A DNA stretch of 64,000 bases from Bradyrhizobium sp. Arg816. GTDB lineage: Bacteria; Pseudomonadota; Alphaproteobacteria; Rhizobiales; Xanthobacteraceae. The DNA lies in assembly GCF_029989365.1 (NCBI RefSeq), contig NZ_JAPRAQ010000019.1, forward strand, positions 1 through 64,000, in the 5' to 3' direction. Shown piece after piece: positions 51,766-60,420 of the stretch; position 1 is the stretch's first letter; each line of letters starts with the position of its first letter. The notes beneath the pieces are model-generated. The model ran no database searches. It worked only from the letters and a program-made list of their open reading frames with translations, and was not told the origin of the DNA. A program made the translations under genes and the position numbers.

Positions 51766-51966
51766 ATGGACCTCTACACCCGCCTGCTGCTTGGCGTGAC
51801 CGCCTTGGCGGTGTTGGGCTACATCGCTTGGTCTATGGCAGCTGCGCGTCCGATCCCGATTGCCATTTTCGCCTCTGCGCCGGCGGGCGTGCGTTCTGCG
51901 GCGTTGATCACGTACATGTGCAGGACCGGTAGAACCCGATCCGCGCCGGGCCCGACCAAGCCCTGA
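51766..51966 (+). CDS. Hypothetical small membrane protein
   Basis: A 66-aa frame beginning MDLYTRLLLGVTALAVLGYIAW, a probable membrane helix, with a basic C-terminus. No good Shine-Dalgarno sequence precedes the ATG and no family was recognised. Its size, position between a terminator and another small membrane gene, and hydrophobic start make it plausible but unproven. Confidence 0.4.
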   Translation: MDLYTRLLLGVTALAVLGYIAWSMAAARPIPIAIFASAPAGVRSAALITYMCRTGRTRSAPGPTKP

Positions 51967-52000
51967 CGGCGCGCCTTCCGCGGCGCCAACGGGTACGAGC

Positions 52001-52258
52001 ATGGCCAACGCCGAACGCAAAGAGATCAGCCTTAGCATCGCGCTCCTCGAGCGCGCCGCGGCGCTGTTCGACCGGTTCGGAAACACCGTGCCGGTGGCGA
52101 TCGCGTTCCTCAATGGATGGCCGACGGAGGTCCAGCTCTATCCGCAGTGGCAGCTCGGCGAATCCTGGCGGTTCTTTCTCAGCCTTTATCTCTATTGGTT
52201 CGCCTCGTTCGCACTCGGCCGCGCGGTCTCGTTTGCGAAGGGGAGCATCGCCCCATGA
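52001..52258 (+). CDS. Hypothetical small membrane protein
   Basis: An 85-aa protein. The N-terminal half is amphipathic (ISLSIALLERAAALFDRFGN) and the C-terminal half hydrophobic (SWRFFLSLYLYWFASFALGRAV), consistent with one membrane pass. Its stop overlaps the ATG of the next small gene by 4 nt, which argues that both are translated. No family was recognised. Confidence 0.6.
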   Translation: MANAERKEISLSIALLERAAALFDRFGNTVPVAIAFLNGWPTEVQLYPQWQLGESWRFFLSLYLYWFASFALGRAVSFAKGSIAP

Positions 52259-52392
52259 TCCTGCTCCGCGATTTCGTGCTCTTCGTCCTGCCCATCCTGA
52301 TCGCGGCGGGCGGCTGGCTCTACGCGCTCAGCCTGCGCAAGCAGGCCCGGCCCGGTCTTCAGGGCGAAAGCAAGCGCGTCCCGGCGGCGTGA
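52255..52392 (+). CDS. 45-aa membrane peptide, coupled to the upstream gene
   Basis: It begins MILLRDFVLFVLPILIAAGG, one hydrophobic helix, followed by a basic tail (SLRKQARPGLQGESKRVP). The ATGA overlap with the preceding stop and the GGGGAGC upstream support translation. The pair may form a small membrane complex. The function is unknown. Confidence 0.5.
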   Translation: MILLRDFVLFVLPILIAAGGWLYALSLRKQARPGLQGESKRVPAA

Positions 52393-52455
52393 CTGGCGCC
52401 CCGATCCGGACCGCCTATATTCGCCTTCACAAGAGTGGGCGGACCGGAGGCGACA

Positions 52456-53223
52456 ATGGCGGAAGCTGCGATCACGGCGAGCGACGGCCTCTGGCAACAG
52501 GTTCGCAGCGAGGCGCAGCGCGCGGCCGATGCAGACCCCGTGTTCGGCAAGGCCCTTGCGCGTGCCATTCTCGCTCATGATGATTTTGCCGCCGCTTTGG
52601 CCGATTTGATCGGGCAGCGGCTCGGCAGCGGCCCCGCCGGGCGCACGCGCTTCACGTCCTATTCCCACGACGCCTTTCAAGGTGAGCCAGACCTGATCGA
52701 AACCGCCAGCCGAGATTTGCAGGCCATCGCACGGCGCGATCCCGCCATCGCCGAACTGCTGCCGCCGCTGCTGCACTACAAGGGCTATGTCGCGCTGCAA
52801 GCCTGGCGCGTCTCGAACTGGCTCTGGCGTCATGACCATCGCGACGCGGCGCTGCTGTTTCAGAACGAGGCGTCCAACCTGCTGCAGATCAGCATTCATC
52901 CGGCCGCATCCATTGGATCGTCCGTCTATCTCGACCACGCCACCGGCATCGTGATCGGTGCGAATGTGGTGATCGGCGACGAGGTCACCATCCTCCAGAA
53001 CGTCAGCATCGGCCGCCGCGGTGAATTGCCGGCGCGCTCGCCGCGCATCGGCCGCGGCGTCTACATCGGCGGCGGCGCGACCATTCTCGGTGACATCAAT
53101 ATCGGCGATTTCGCAAAGATCGGCGCCGGCGCCGTTGTGACCGGCGACGTGCCCGCCGGCTGCACCGCGATCGGCAATCCCGCGCGGCTGACCAATTGCC
53201 CCGAGCCCGCCTCGGCGGCCTGA
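52456..53223 (+). CDS. cysE: Serine O-acetyltransferase
   Basis: A 255-aa enzyme making O-acetylserine for cysteine synthesis. An N-terminal helical domain with DPVFGKALARAILAHDDFAAALAD is followed by the left-handed hexapeptide-repeat helix from about residue 145: IHPAASIGSSVYLDHATGIVIGANVVIG, then IGRGVYIGGGATILGDINIG. The catalytic Asp-His pair is in LDHATG. The ATG follows CGGAGG; an in-frame start 21 nt upstream lacks an RBS. The usual C-terminal inhibitory tail is short (ARLTNCPEPASAA), so interaction with cysteine synthase may differ. Confidence 0.94.
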   Translation: MAEAAITASDGLWQQVRSEAQRAADADPVFGKALARAILAHDDFAAALADLIGQRLGSGPAGRTRFTSYSHDAFQGEPDLIETASRDLQAIARRDPAIAELLPPLLHYKGYVALQAWRVSNWLWRHDHRDAALLFQNEASNLLQISIHPAASIGSSVYLDHATGIVIGANVVIGDEVTILQNVSIGRRGELPARSPRIGRGVYIGGGATILGDINIGDFAKIGAGAVVTGDVPAGCTAIGNPARLTNCPEPASAA

Positions 53224-53248
53224 CCCTATCAACCCCAGGAGAGTTGCA

Positions 53249-53959
53249 ATGAAGACGGCAATCGTGATCGGCGTTGGTCCGGACCGCGGGCTCGGGGCCC
53301 GGCTTTGCAAGCGTTTTGCGGCCGATGGGCTCAAGGTGATCGTCGCGGGCCGGACGCTGTCTGCCTTGCAGGCCGTTGTCGACGACATCACGAAGGCGGG
53401 TGGCGCAGCCGTGCCCTTCGTTGCTGATGCGACCAAGGAGGGAGACATCGTCGCGCTGTTCGATGCCGCCGGCGACAACCTCGACCTCGCCATCTACAAC
53501 GCCGGCAACAACACGCCCGGCAAGATCATCGACATGGAGGCCGACTATTTCGAGAACGCCTGGCGCGTGGTCTGCTTCGGCGGCTTCCTGTTCGGCCGCG
53601 AGGCGGTGCGCCGCATGGTGCCGAAGAAGACCGGCACGCTGCTGTTCACCGGCGCCAGTGCCTCGCTGCGCGGACGCTCCGGCTACGGCGCTTTCAACTC
53701 GTCCAAGGCCGGCCTGCGCACGCTGGCGCAGGCGATGGCCAAGGAATACGCGAGCGACGGCATCCATGTCGGCCATGTCGTGGTCGACGGCGCGATCGCC
53801 GGCGACAAGATTTTTTCACGGTTCCTGGATGCGGCCGGCCGCGAGGACAGCCTGATCGACATCGATGGCATCGTCGATGCCTTCGCCTTCCTCTATCGCC
53901 AGCCCGAGCGCGCCTGGTCGTTCGAGCTCGACGTGCGGACGTCGAAGGAGAAGTGGTGA
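53249..53959 (+). CDS. Atypical short-chain dehydrogenase-like protein (catalytic Tyr replaced)
   Basis: A 236-aa SDR-fold protein. The cofactor loop is IVIGVGPDRGLGARLCKRF rather than TGxxxGIG, and NAGNN replaces NNAG. After FTGASASLRGRSGYGAF the motif that should be YxxxK reads FNSSK, so the catalytic Tyr is Phe, while Ser and Lys remain. Several related proteins share this change. It may be a poor oxidoreductase or have another role such as NAD(P)H sensing. It lies 25 bp after cysE. Confidence 0.88.
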   Translation: MKTAIVIGVGPDRGLGARLCKRFAADGLKVIVAGRTLSALQAVVDDITKAGGAAVPFVADATKEGDIVALFDAAGDNLDLAIYNAGNNTPGKIIDMEADYFENAWRVVCFGGFLFGREAVRRMVPKKTGTLLFTGASASLRGRSGYGAFNSSKAGLRTLAQAMAKEYASDGIHVGHVVVDGAIAGDKIFSRFLDAAGREDSLIDIDGIVDAFAFLYRQPERAWSFELDVRTSKEKW

Positions 53960-53992
53960 GGGGCAGGGATCCCGACCACATCTCCCGCCGTC

Positions 53993-54152
53993 ATTGCCCG
54001 CGAAAGCGGGCAATCCAGTATTCCAGAGGCAGCATTGAGATGCGGGGGGGGCCGCGGCGTACTGGATACCCCGCTTGCCGCCTACGCTAAAGCTTCGGCG
54101 CCCCTGGACGGCAGCCCCGGCGAAGCCTTGGCGTAGCCGGGTCGCGGGGTAT
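53993..54152. repeat. Complex palindromic intergenic repeat
   Basis: Two nested hairpins: ATTGCCCGC/GCGGGCAAT (53993-54001 with 54006-54014) and a longer one between ATACCCCGC (54066-54074) and GCGGGGTAT (54144-54152), whose arms also contain CTACGC and GCGTAG. This CGTCATTGCCCGCGAAAGCG-type element is common in Bradyrhizobium-like genomes. It fills the space between the convergent SDR-like and ggt genes and may end both transcripts. Confidence 0.75.
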
Positions 54153-54178
54153 GACAGTCGTGAGGATGGCGTAGACGA

Positions 54179-55915
54179 TCAATATCCCGCAGCTAGCCCG
54201 CTGTTCCGACGCGGATCGTTCGCACCGTAATAACGATTATTGCCGACTTGCTCGCCGTTCAGTGACGGCGCGCCGACGATGATGACCGCGAGATGGTTCG
54301 CCGGCTGCGGCGGTCCGAATTTGTGGCCCATGCCTTCCAGGATCTTCTGCGTGTCCGGTGACAGCGCATAGTTCTCGACGTTGGTCAGATCGGGCAGCCA
54401 TTGCTGGTGGATGCGCGGCATGTCGACGGCCTCCTGCGCGTTCATGCCGTAGTCGATCGCATTGATCATGGTTTGCAGGACCGCCGTGATGATGCGGCTG
54501 CCGCCGGGCGTGCCCACCACCATGACCGTCTTGCCGTCCTTGGTGACGATGGTCGGGCTCATCGAGGACAGTGGACGCTTGCCGGGAGCAATAGCGTTGG
54601 CCTCACCCTGCACCAGGCCATACAGGTTCGGCACCCCGACCTTGGCCGTGAAGTCGTCCATTTCGTCGTTCAGCAGCACGCCGGTCTTGGCCGCCGTCAC
54701 CTTGGCGCCGAACCAATCGTTCAGCGTGTACGTCACCGATACCGCGTTGCCGTCCTTGTCCGCGATTGAATAGTGCGTGGTGTTGCTGCCCTCGTGCGGC
54801 GCGACGCCCGGCTTGATGTCCTTGGAGATCCCGGCCTTGTTCGGATCGATCACGGCGCGGATCTTGGTCGCGTAATTCTTGTCGAGCAGGCGATCGAGCG
54901 GATTCTTCACGAAATCCGGATCGCCGAGATAGCTGTTGCGGTCCACGTAAGCATGCCGCATGGCCTCGATCTGCACGTGCACGGCCTGCGCGGAATGGTA
55001 GCCCTGCTCCTTCAGAGGGTAGCCCTCCAGGATATTCAGGATCTCGCAGATGACGACGCCGCCCGAGCTCGGCGGCGGCGCGGAAATCACGTGATAGCCG
55101 CGATAGTCGCATTCGACAGGTGCAAGCTCGCGCGTCTTGTAGCCGTCGAGGTCGTCCTGCGTCAGCAGGCCTTTGCCGGCCTGGCTCGATGCCACGATGG
55201 CGCTGCCGACCCAGCCTTTATAGAAGCCGTCGGTGCCCTTGCTGCTGATCTCGCGCAGGGTTTTCGCCAGTTCGGATTGCAGCAGTCGATCGCCCACGCC
55301 GAACGGCTGGCCGTTGTTGAGGAAGATGGCGCTCGATGCCGGATCGTCCTTGAAATCGTCCGTTGCCGTGCGCAGCAGGTCGATGTCGCCCTGGTCGAGC
55401 ACAAATCCCTGTTCGGCAAGCTGGATCGCGGGAGCGAGCAGGTCGGCGCGCTTCATGGTGCCGTATTTTTCGCGCGCATATTCCATGCCCGAGACGGAGC
55501 CTGGCACACCCACAGCCAGATGCCCCTTGGTCGAGATGCCCTTGATGACGTTGCCATCCTTGTCGAGATACATGTTGGCCGTCGCCGCCTTGGGCGCGGT
55601 CTCGCGGAAATCGAGGAAGGTTTTGCGGCCGTCGGCGAGCTGGATCGTCATGAAGCCGCCACCACCGAGATTGCCGGCGGCCGGATAGACGACGGCCAAG
55701 GCATAGCCGACGGCCACAGCGGCATCGACGGCATTGCCGCCGCGCTTCAGCACATCGACACCGACCTGGGTTGCCAGATGCTGCGCGGACACCACCATGC
55801 CGTTTTGCGCGGCGACCGGCGCGACCGACGCAGCGCGCGCGGGGATGAACGTGACGAGGCTGATCGATATGATCGCGGCGGCCATCGACCGCAGGTGTGT
55901 TCCCGCATTTTGCAC
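54179..55915 (-). CDS. ggt: Gamma-glutamyltranspeptidase
   Basis: A 578-aa periplasmic enzyme that cleaves gamma-glutamyl bonds of glutathione and related compounds and self-cleaves into two subunits. The start is a GTG with GGGAGCAAGCC upstream; a signal peptide (MAAAIISISLVTFIPARA-like core) follows. The large subunit has GGNAVDAAVAVGYALAVVYP and GGGGFMTI. The small subunit begins at the Thr of NTTHYSIADKDG, the nucleophile after autocleavage. GTPGGSRIITAV forms the oxyanion region. All key residues are intact. Confidence 0.94.
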   Translation of the reverse strand: MQNAGTHLRSMAAAIISISLVTFIPARAASVAPVAAQNGMVVSAQHLATQVGVDVLKRGGNAVDAAVAVGYALAVVYPAAGNLGGGGFMTIQLADGRKTFLDFRETAPKAATANMYLDKDGNVIKGISTKGHLAVGVPGSVSGMEYAREKYGTMKRADLLAPAIQLAEQGFVLDQGDIDLLRTATDDFKDDPASSAIFLNNGQPFGVGDRLLQSELAKTLREISSKGTDGFYKGWVGSAIVASSQAGKGLLTQDDLDGYKTRELAPVECDYRGYHVISAPPPSSGGVVICEILNILEGYPLKEQGYHSAQAVHVQIEAMRHAYVDRNSYLGDPDFVKNPLDRLLDKNYATKIRAVIDPNKAGISKDIKPGVAPHEGSNTTHYSIADKDGNAVSVTYTLNDWFGAKVTAAKTGVLLNDEMDDFTAKVGVPNLYGLVQGEANAIAPGKRPLSSMSPTIVTKDGKTVMVVGTPGGSRIITAVLQTMINAIDYGMNAQEAVDMPRIHQQWLPDLTNVENYALSPDTQKILEGMGHKFGPPQPANHLAVIIVGAPSLNGEQVGNNRYYGANDPRRNSGLAAGY

Positions 55916-56059
55916 GGCTTGCTCCCTTGGCGAGGCCGGCTGTCCCGGCCCTTGTTGGTCTATGCAGCCTATCAGGCTGAATCCGTCGGGCAAATCGACC
56001 GCTGATGGCAGCGGTGATCGAACGGACAGCGTAAGAAATCGGGTGCCCGCACGGAGCAC

Positions 56060-56571
56060 ACTGCGCTCCCTCCCCCCTTGCGGGGGAGGGCGGGGGAGAG
56101 GGGTAGCCCAGGAAAAGGCGCCGTTGCGCGCTTCCGATTTCTTCGTTTCGTTGGAGTCTCCGTGTGGTACCCCTCTCCCTGGCCCTCCCCCGCAAGGAGG
56201 GAGGGAACCGATCTTGCCCGGAGCGGGCGGCTCCTATCCGTCGGCGGCCATGTCCCGCGGCAAAGCGGCCAACCGCCTGCGCTGCCTACCTTTCCGGCAG
56301 CCAAATTCGGCCGTGGTAACCGCACGTTAACCATCGGCGGGCTCTGGTAATTGCGGACAGTCGTGCCCGGAGCCGTGCTCAAGGCCCATAGTTTTGACAT
56401 CTTGGCAGGGAATGCAGACGGCCGGCTTTGGACGAGCCCCTGCACCCCAGAAAGACAAGGCTTTGAGCGGGCTTGCCGGCCGCGCCGGTTCTAGCGCGGC
56501 TGTTGGGGAACCGGCAGCCATTTGCTGGCCGGAGAGGTCAGGTAAATGATCGCCTTGAGAGGATACTGCTT
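56060..56571. other. 512-bp gene-free region before tolQ
   Basis: The left part (56067-56206) is a palindromic repeat; the right part (56207-56571) should contain the tol promoter. No ybgC-like gene, which often precedes tolQ, is present. GGCCGGAGAGGTCAGG lies about 30 bp before tolQ. No promoter boxes can be named with confidence. Confidence 0.5.
56067..56206. repeat. Palindromic intergenic repeat (CCTCCCCC/GGGGGAGG type)
   Basis: The CCCTCCCCCCTTGCGGGG block with GGGAGAGGGGTA (56068-56104) reappears in inverse order and orientation as GTACCCCTCTCCCT with CCTCCCCCGCAAGGAGG (56168-56200). The centre is about 60 bp. A dispersed repeat of this type is frequent between genes in this group. Confidence 0.75.
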
Positions 56572-57288
<717 letters not shown>

Positions 57289-57331
57289 CGGACGGCATGT
57301 ATAGTGTGAGGGGCAATTTGGGCACTCGATC

Positions 57332-57781
57332 ATGGCGATGAACGTAGCCAGTTCGTCCGGAGGCGGCGGGCGCCGCGGCCGGCGCAAGCCGGTCGTGGCC
57401 GAGATCAACGTCACGCCGATGGTGGACGTGATGCTGGTGCTGCTCATCATCTTCATGGTGTCGGCTCCGATGTTGACGGTCGGTGTGCCGCTCGACCTGC
57501 CTCAGACCCAGGCCAAGAGCCTCGAAAACAACGATCAGAAGCCGATCCAGATGTCGGTCGACATCAAGTGCAAGGTGTTCATCAACGACGCCGAGATCGC
57601 GATCAACGAGTTGATCCCGAAGCTGAAGGCGATCACGGACGCGCGCGGCGGGCTCGAGGAGCGCATCTATCTGCGCGCGGACAAGAAGGCGGATTACGGA
57701 ACGGTGGCCAAGGTCATGGGCCTGTTGTCCGGCGCAGGCTTCAAGAAGCTGGCGCTCGTGACCGAGGCGGATCAGGGGTAA
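57332..57781 (+). CDS. tolR: Tol-Pal system protein TolR
   Basis: A 149-aa ExbD/TolR protein. The single membrane helix holds the proton-carrying Asp in VTPMVDVMLVLLIIFMVSAP. A periplasmic domain with YLRADKKADYGTVAKVMG follows. It is 43 bp after tolQ and 4 bp before tolA, consistent with a single operon. Confidence 0.95.
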   Translation: MAMNVASSSGGGGRRGRRKPVVAEINVTPMVDVMLVLLIIFMVSAPMLTVGVPLDLPQTQAKSLENNDQKPIQMSVDIKCKVFINDAEIAINELIPKLKAITDARGGLEERIYLRADKKADYGTVAKVMGLLSGAGFKKLALVTEADQG

Positions 57782-57785
57782 ACCG

Positions 57786-58742
57786 GTGAAGGTGAACGTC
57801 GACAAGACACTCGTTGCGTCGATTGCCCTCCACGTCCTCGTGCTTGGATGGGGACTGGTCACCTTTAGCAGCAAGGCCTTTGTCGCGGAAGAGTCGCTTC
57901 CGATCGACATCATCTCCACCGATCAGCTTGCGCAGATGATGTCGGGGCAGAAGACCGGCAAGAAGGAAGAGCCGAAGCCCAAGGTCGAGAAGATCGCCGA
58001 GGCCAAGCCCGAGGAAGACGCGGTCGGCAAGGTCACCGAGAAGAAAGAGCTGATCAAGACCAACTCGACGCCCGAGCCGCCGCCGAAACCCGCCGAGAAG
58101 CCGGTCGAGAAGAAGCCCGAGCCGCCCAAGCCCGTTGCCGAGGCCAAGCCCAAAGAAGAGCCGAAGCCGCAGGAAAAGAAGCCTGATCCGGCCAAGGAAG
58201 ATCCGATCGCCGAGCTCCAGAAGAAGCTGGAGACCAAGAAGCCGCCGCCCAAGCCGGTCGAGCAAAAGGTCGCGGCCGTGCAGCCGCAGCAGCAGCCGAA
58301 GCCCAAGGAGCGCAGCTTCGATCCCGCGCAGATCCAGCGCGACCTCGACAAGCGCGCCGCGACCCGGCACGAACTCACGGGAACGGCGCTGAATGCGTCG
58401 GCTTCGCTGGGATCGGCGACCGGCACGGCCGTTGCCAATGTCGCGACCTGGCGCGGCGCGTTCCAGGGCGCGGTCAAGCGCTGCTTCACGCCGACCTATA
58501 ACGGGCAGGATGCCGACCAGTACGAGGCCGACATCGATATTCCCATGAAGATCGACGGATCGCTCGCGTCCGAGCCCATCGTCGTCGCGGTGCGCGGACC
58601 TTCGCGGTCGATTGCCCAGGCGGTGGCGGAGAGCGCCAAGCGCGCCATCGTGCAGTGTCAGGTCTACTCGTTCATGCCGAAGCAGCAGTACGAGAGCTGG
58701 AAGCTCATCCCGATGACTTTCGGCCTGAAAGATATGTTGTGA
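57786..58742 (+). CDS. tolA: Tol-Pal system protein TolA
   Basis: A 318-aa protein starting at GTG. The membrane anchor is near residues 9-27 (VASIALHVLVLGWGLVTF) with the SHxxLxxxx-like helix face that meets TolQ. A long Lys/Glu/Pro-rich stalk (about 58-180) contains repeated KPE/PKP units. The globular C-terminal domain from about 215 has WRGAFQGAVKRCFTPTYNG and reaches the outer membrane partners. The stalk is Pro-rich rather than the Ala-rich helix of E. coli TolA. Confidence 0.93.
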   Translation: MKVNVDKTLVASIALHVLVLGWGLVTFSSKAFVAEESLPIDIISTDQLAQMMSGQKTGKKEEPKPKVEKIAEAKPEEDAVGKVTEKKELIKTNSTPEPPPKPAEKPVEKKPEPPKPVAEAKPKEEPKPQEKKPDPAKEDPIAELQKKLETKKPPPKPVEQKVAAVQPQQQPKPKERSFDPAQIQRDLDKRAATRHELTGTALNASASLGSATGTAVANVATWRGAFQGAVKRCFTPTYNGQDADQYEADIDIPMKIDGSLASEPIVVAVRGPSRSIAQAVAESAKRAIVQCQVYSFMPKQQYESWKLIPMTFGLKDML

Positions 58743-58765
58743 CATCAGAACAAAAGATTTTTGCG

Positions 58766-60130
58766 ATGAATGACGTGAGCTCGATGAACCGCCGCCGCTT
58801 CATGACCCTGACCGGATCGACGCTTGCGATGCTCGGAGGCGGACACGCCTTCGCCCAGGGCCAGCAGGGGCGCCTTCGCATCGACCCAACCGAATTCCAG
58901 CCGATCCCGATCGCAATCAGCAACTTCGTGCCGGGCTCGCCGTCCGACGGCGACGTCGGCAACGGCGTTACGCAGGTCATCACCAACAATCTCAAGCGCT
59001 CGGGCCTGTTTGCCCCGATCGACCAGGCCGCCTTCATCGAGCGCATCAGCAACATCGACGTCGCGCCGCAATTCCAGAACTGGAAGACCATCAACGCGCA
59101 GGCCCTCGTCACCGGCCGCATGACGCGGCAGCAGGACGGAAGGCTCAAGGCCGAATTCCGCCTGTGGGACGTCATCTCCGGCCAGCAGCTCGCGGGCCAG
59201 CAATATTTCACGTCGCCGGAATATTGGCGCCGCATCGCCCACATCATCTCCGACCAGATCTACGAGCGGATGACCGGCGAGAAGGGCTATTTCGACAGCC
59301 GCGTCGTGTTCGTCGACGAGACCGGGCCGAAGGAGCGCCGCGTCAAGCGGCTCGCGATGATGGACCAGGACGGCGCCAATGTGCGCTATCTGACCCGCGG
59401 CTCCGACCTCGTGCTGACGCCGCGCTTCTCGCCGAACTCGCAAGAGATCACCTACATGGAGTTCGGCCAGGGCGATCCGAAGGTCTATCTCTTCAACATC
59501 GAGACCGGCCAGCGCGAGATCGTCGGCAACTTCCCCGGCATGACATTTGCGCCGCGCTTCTCGCCGGACGGCCAGCGCGTCATCATGAGCCTGCAGCAGG
59601 GCGGCAATTCCAACCTGTTCGTGATGGATCTGCGCTCGCGCTCGACCACGCGCCTCACCGACACGCCGGCGATCGACACCTCTCCGTCCTACTCGCCAGA
59701 CGGCACCCGCATCTGCTTCGAGTCCGATCGCGGCGGCAGGTCGCAGATCTATGTGATGGCCGCGGGCGGCGGACAGGCGCAGCGCATCTCCTTCTCCAAG
59801 GACGACACCAACGCCACCTATTCGACGCCGGTGTGGTCGCCGAAGGGCGATTACATCGCCTTCACCAGGCAGGGCGGCGGGCAGTTCTCGATCGGGGTCA
59901 TGAAGCCGGACGGCTCCGGCGAGCGTCTCCTCACTTCGGGCTATCACAACGAAGGGCCGACCTTCTCGCCGAACGGCCGCGTGCTGATGTTCTTCCGCGA
60001 TCCCGGCGGCAGCGGCGGGCCCTCGCTGTTCTCCGTCGACATCTCCGGCCGCAACGAGCTCAAGGTGCCGACGCCGGGCTTCGCCTCCGACCCGGCATGG
60101 TCGCCGCTGCTGTCCTCGACACCCGGCTAG
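58766..60130 (+). CDS. tolB: Tol-Pal system periplasmic protein TolB (Tat signal)
   Basis: A 454-aa periplasmic protein. The N-terminus has NRRRFMTLTGSTLAMLGGG, a twin-arginine signal; ATGs at 58766 and 58784 both give it. The N-terminal domain (about 50-180) is followed by a six-bladed propeller with repeats LTPRFSPNSQEITYMEF, FAPRFSPDGQRVIMSL, TSPSYSPDGTRICFES and TPVWSPKGDYIAF. It links TolA to Pal in the outer membrane. No pal gene follows within the window. Confidence 0.94.
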   Translation: MNDVSSMNRRRFMTLTGSTLAMLGGGHAFAQGQQGRLRIDPTEFQPIPIAISNFVPGSPSDGDVGNGVTQVITNNLKRSGLFAPIDQAAFIERISNIDVAPQFQNWKTINAQALVTGRMTRQQDGRLKAEFRLWDVISGQQLAGQQYFTSPEYWRRIAHIISDQIYERMTGEKGYFDSRVVFVDETGPKERRVKRLAMMDQDGANVRYLTRGSDLVLTPRFSPNSQEITYMEFGQGDPKVYLFNIETGQREIVGNFPGMTFAPRFSPDGQRVIMSLQQGGNSNLFVMDLRSRSTTRLTDTPAIDTSPSYSPDGTRICFESDRGGRSQIYVMAAGGGQAQRISFSKDDTNATYSTPVWSPKGDYIAFTRQGGGQFSIGVMKPDGSGERLLTSGYHNEGPTFSPNGRVLMFFRDPGGSGGPSLFSVDISGRNELKVPTPGFASDPAWSPLLSSTPG

Positions 60131-60181
60131 AGCGCTTGCGAGCGAAGTGGATACAGGTTCGCGTGAAACATCGGGGCTAAG

Positions 60182-60212
60182 ACATTGCGCGTTCAGACGC
60201 GCGATGTTTCCG
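60182..60212 (+). terminator. Hairpin after tolB
   Basis: An 11-bp stem with one G-T pair, ACATTGCGCGT/ACGCGCGATGT (60182-60192 with 60197-60207), loop TCAG, followed by TTCC. It lies 52 bp past the tolB stop and suggests that the tol transcript ends here, before any pal gene. Confidence 0.6.
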
Positions 60213-60420
60213 AAAAAACATGCCGATTTTTTCGGGGTTTGGTGCAGGACGCAAGCTTTCCTTCACCTTGTGCCCGGCAACGCTTGCCTAGCTGCTTGAT
60301 ATTTCAGCGGAAACATGTTCGCTATTGCCGAAAAACAACTCGACTTTAACGATGTTCCCTCAGAAAGGCTTCATCAGGTCTGGGTAAAAGTACGCGCCAA
60401 ACAGGACGCGTAACAAGCCG

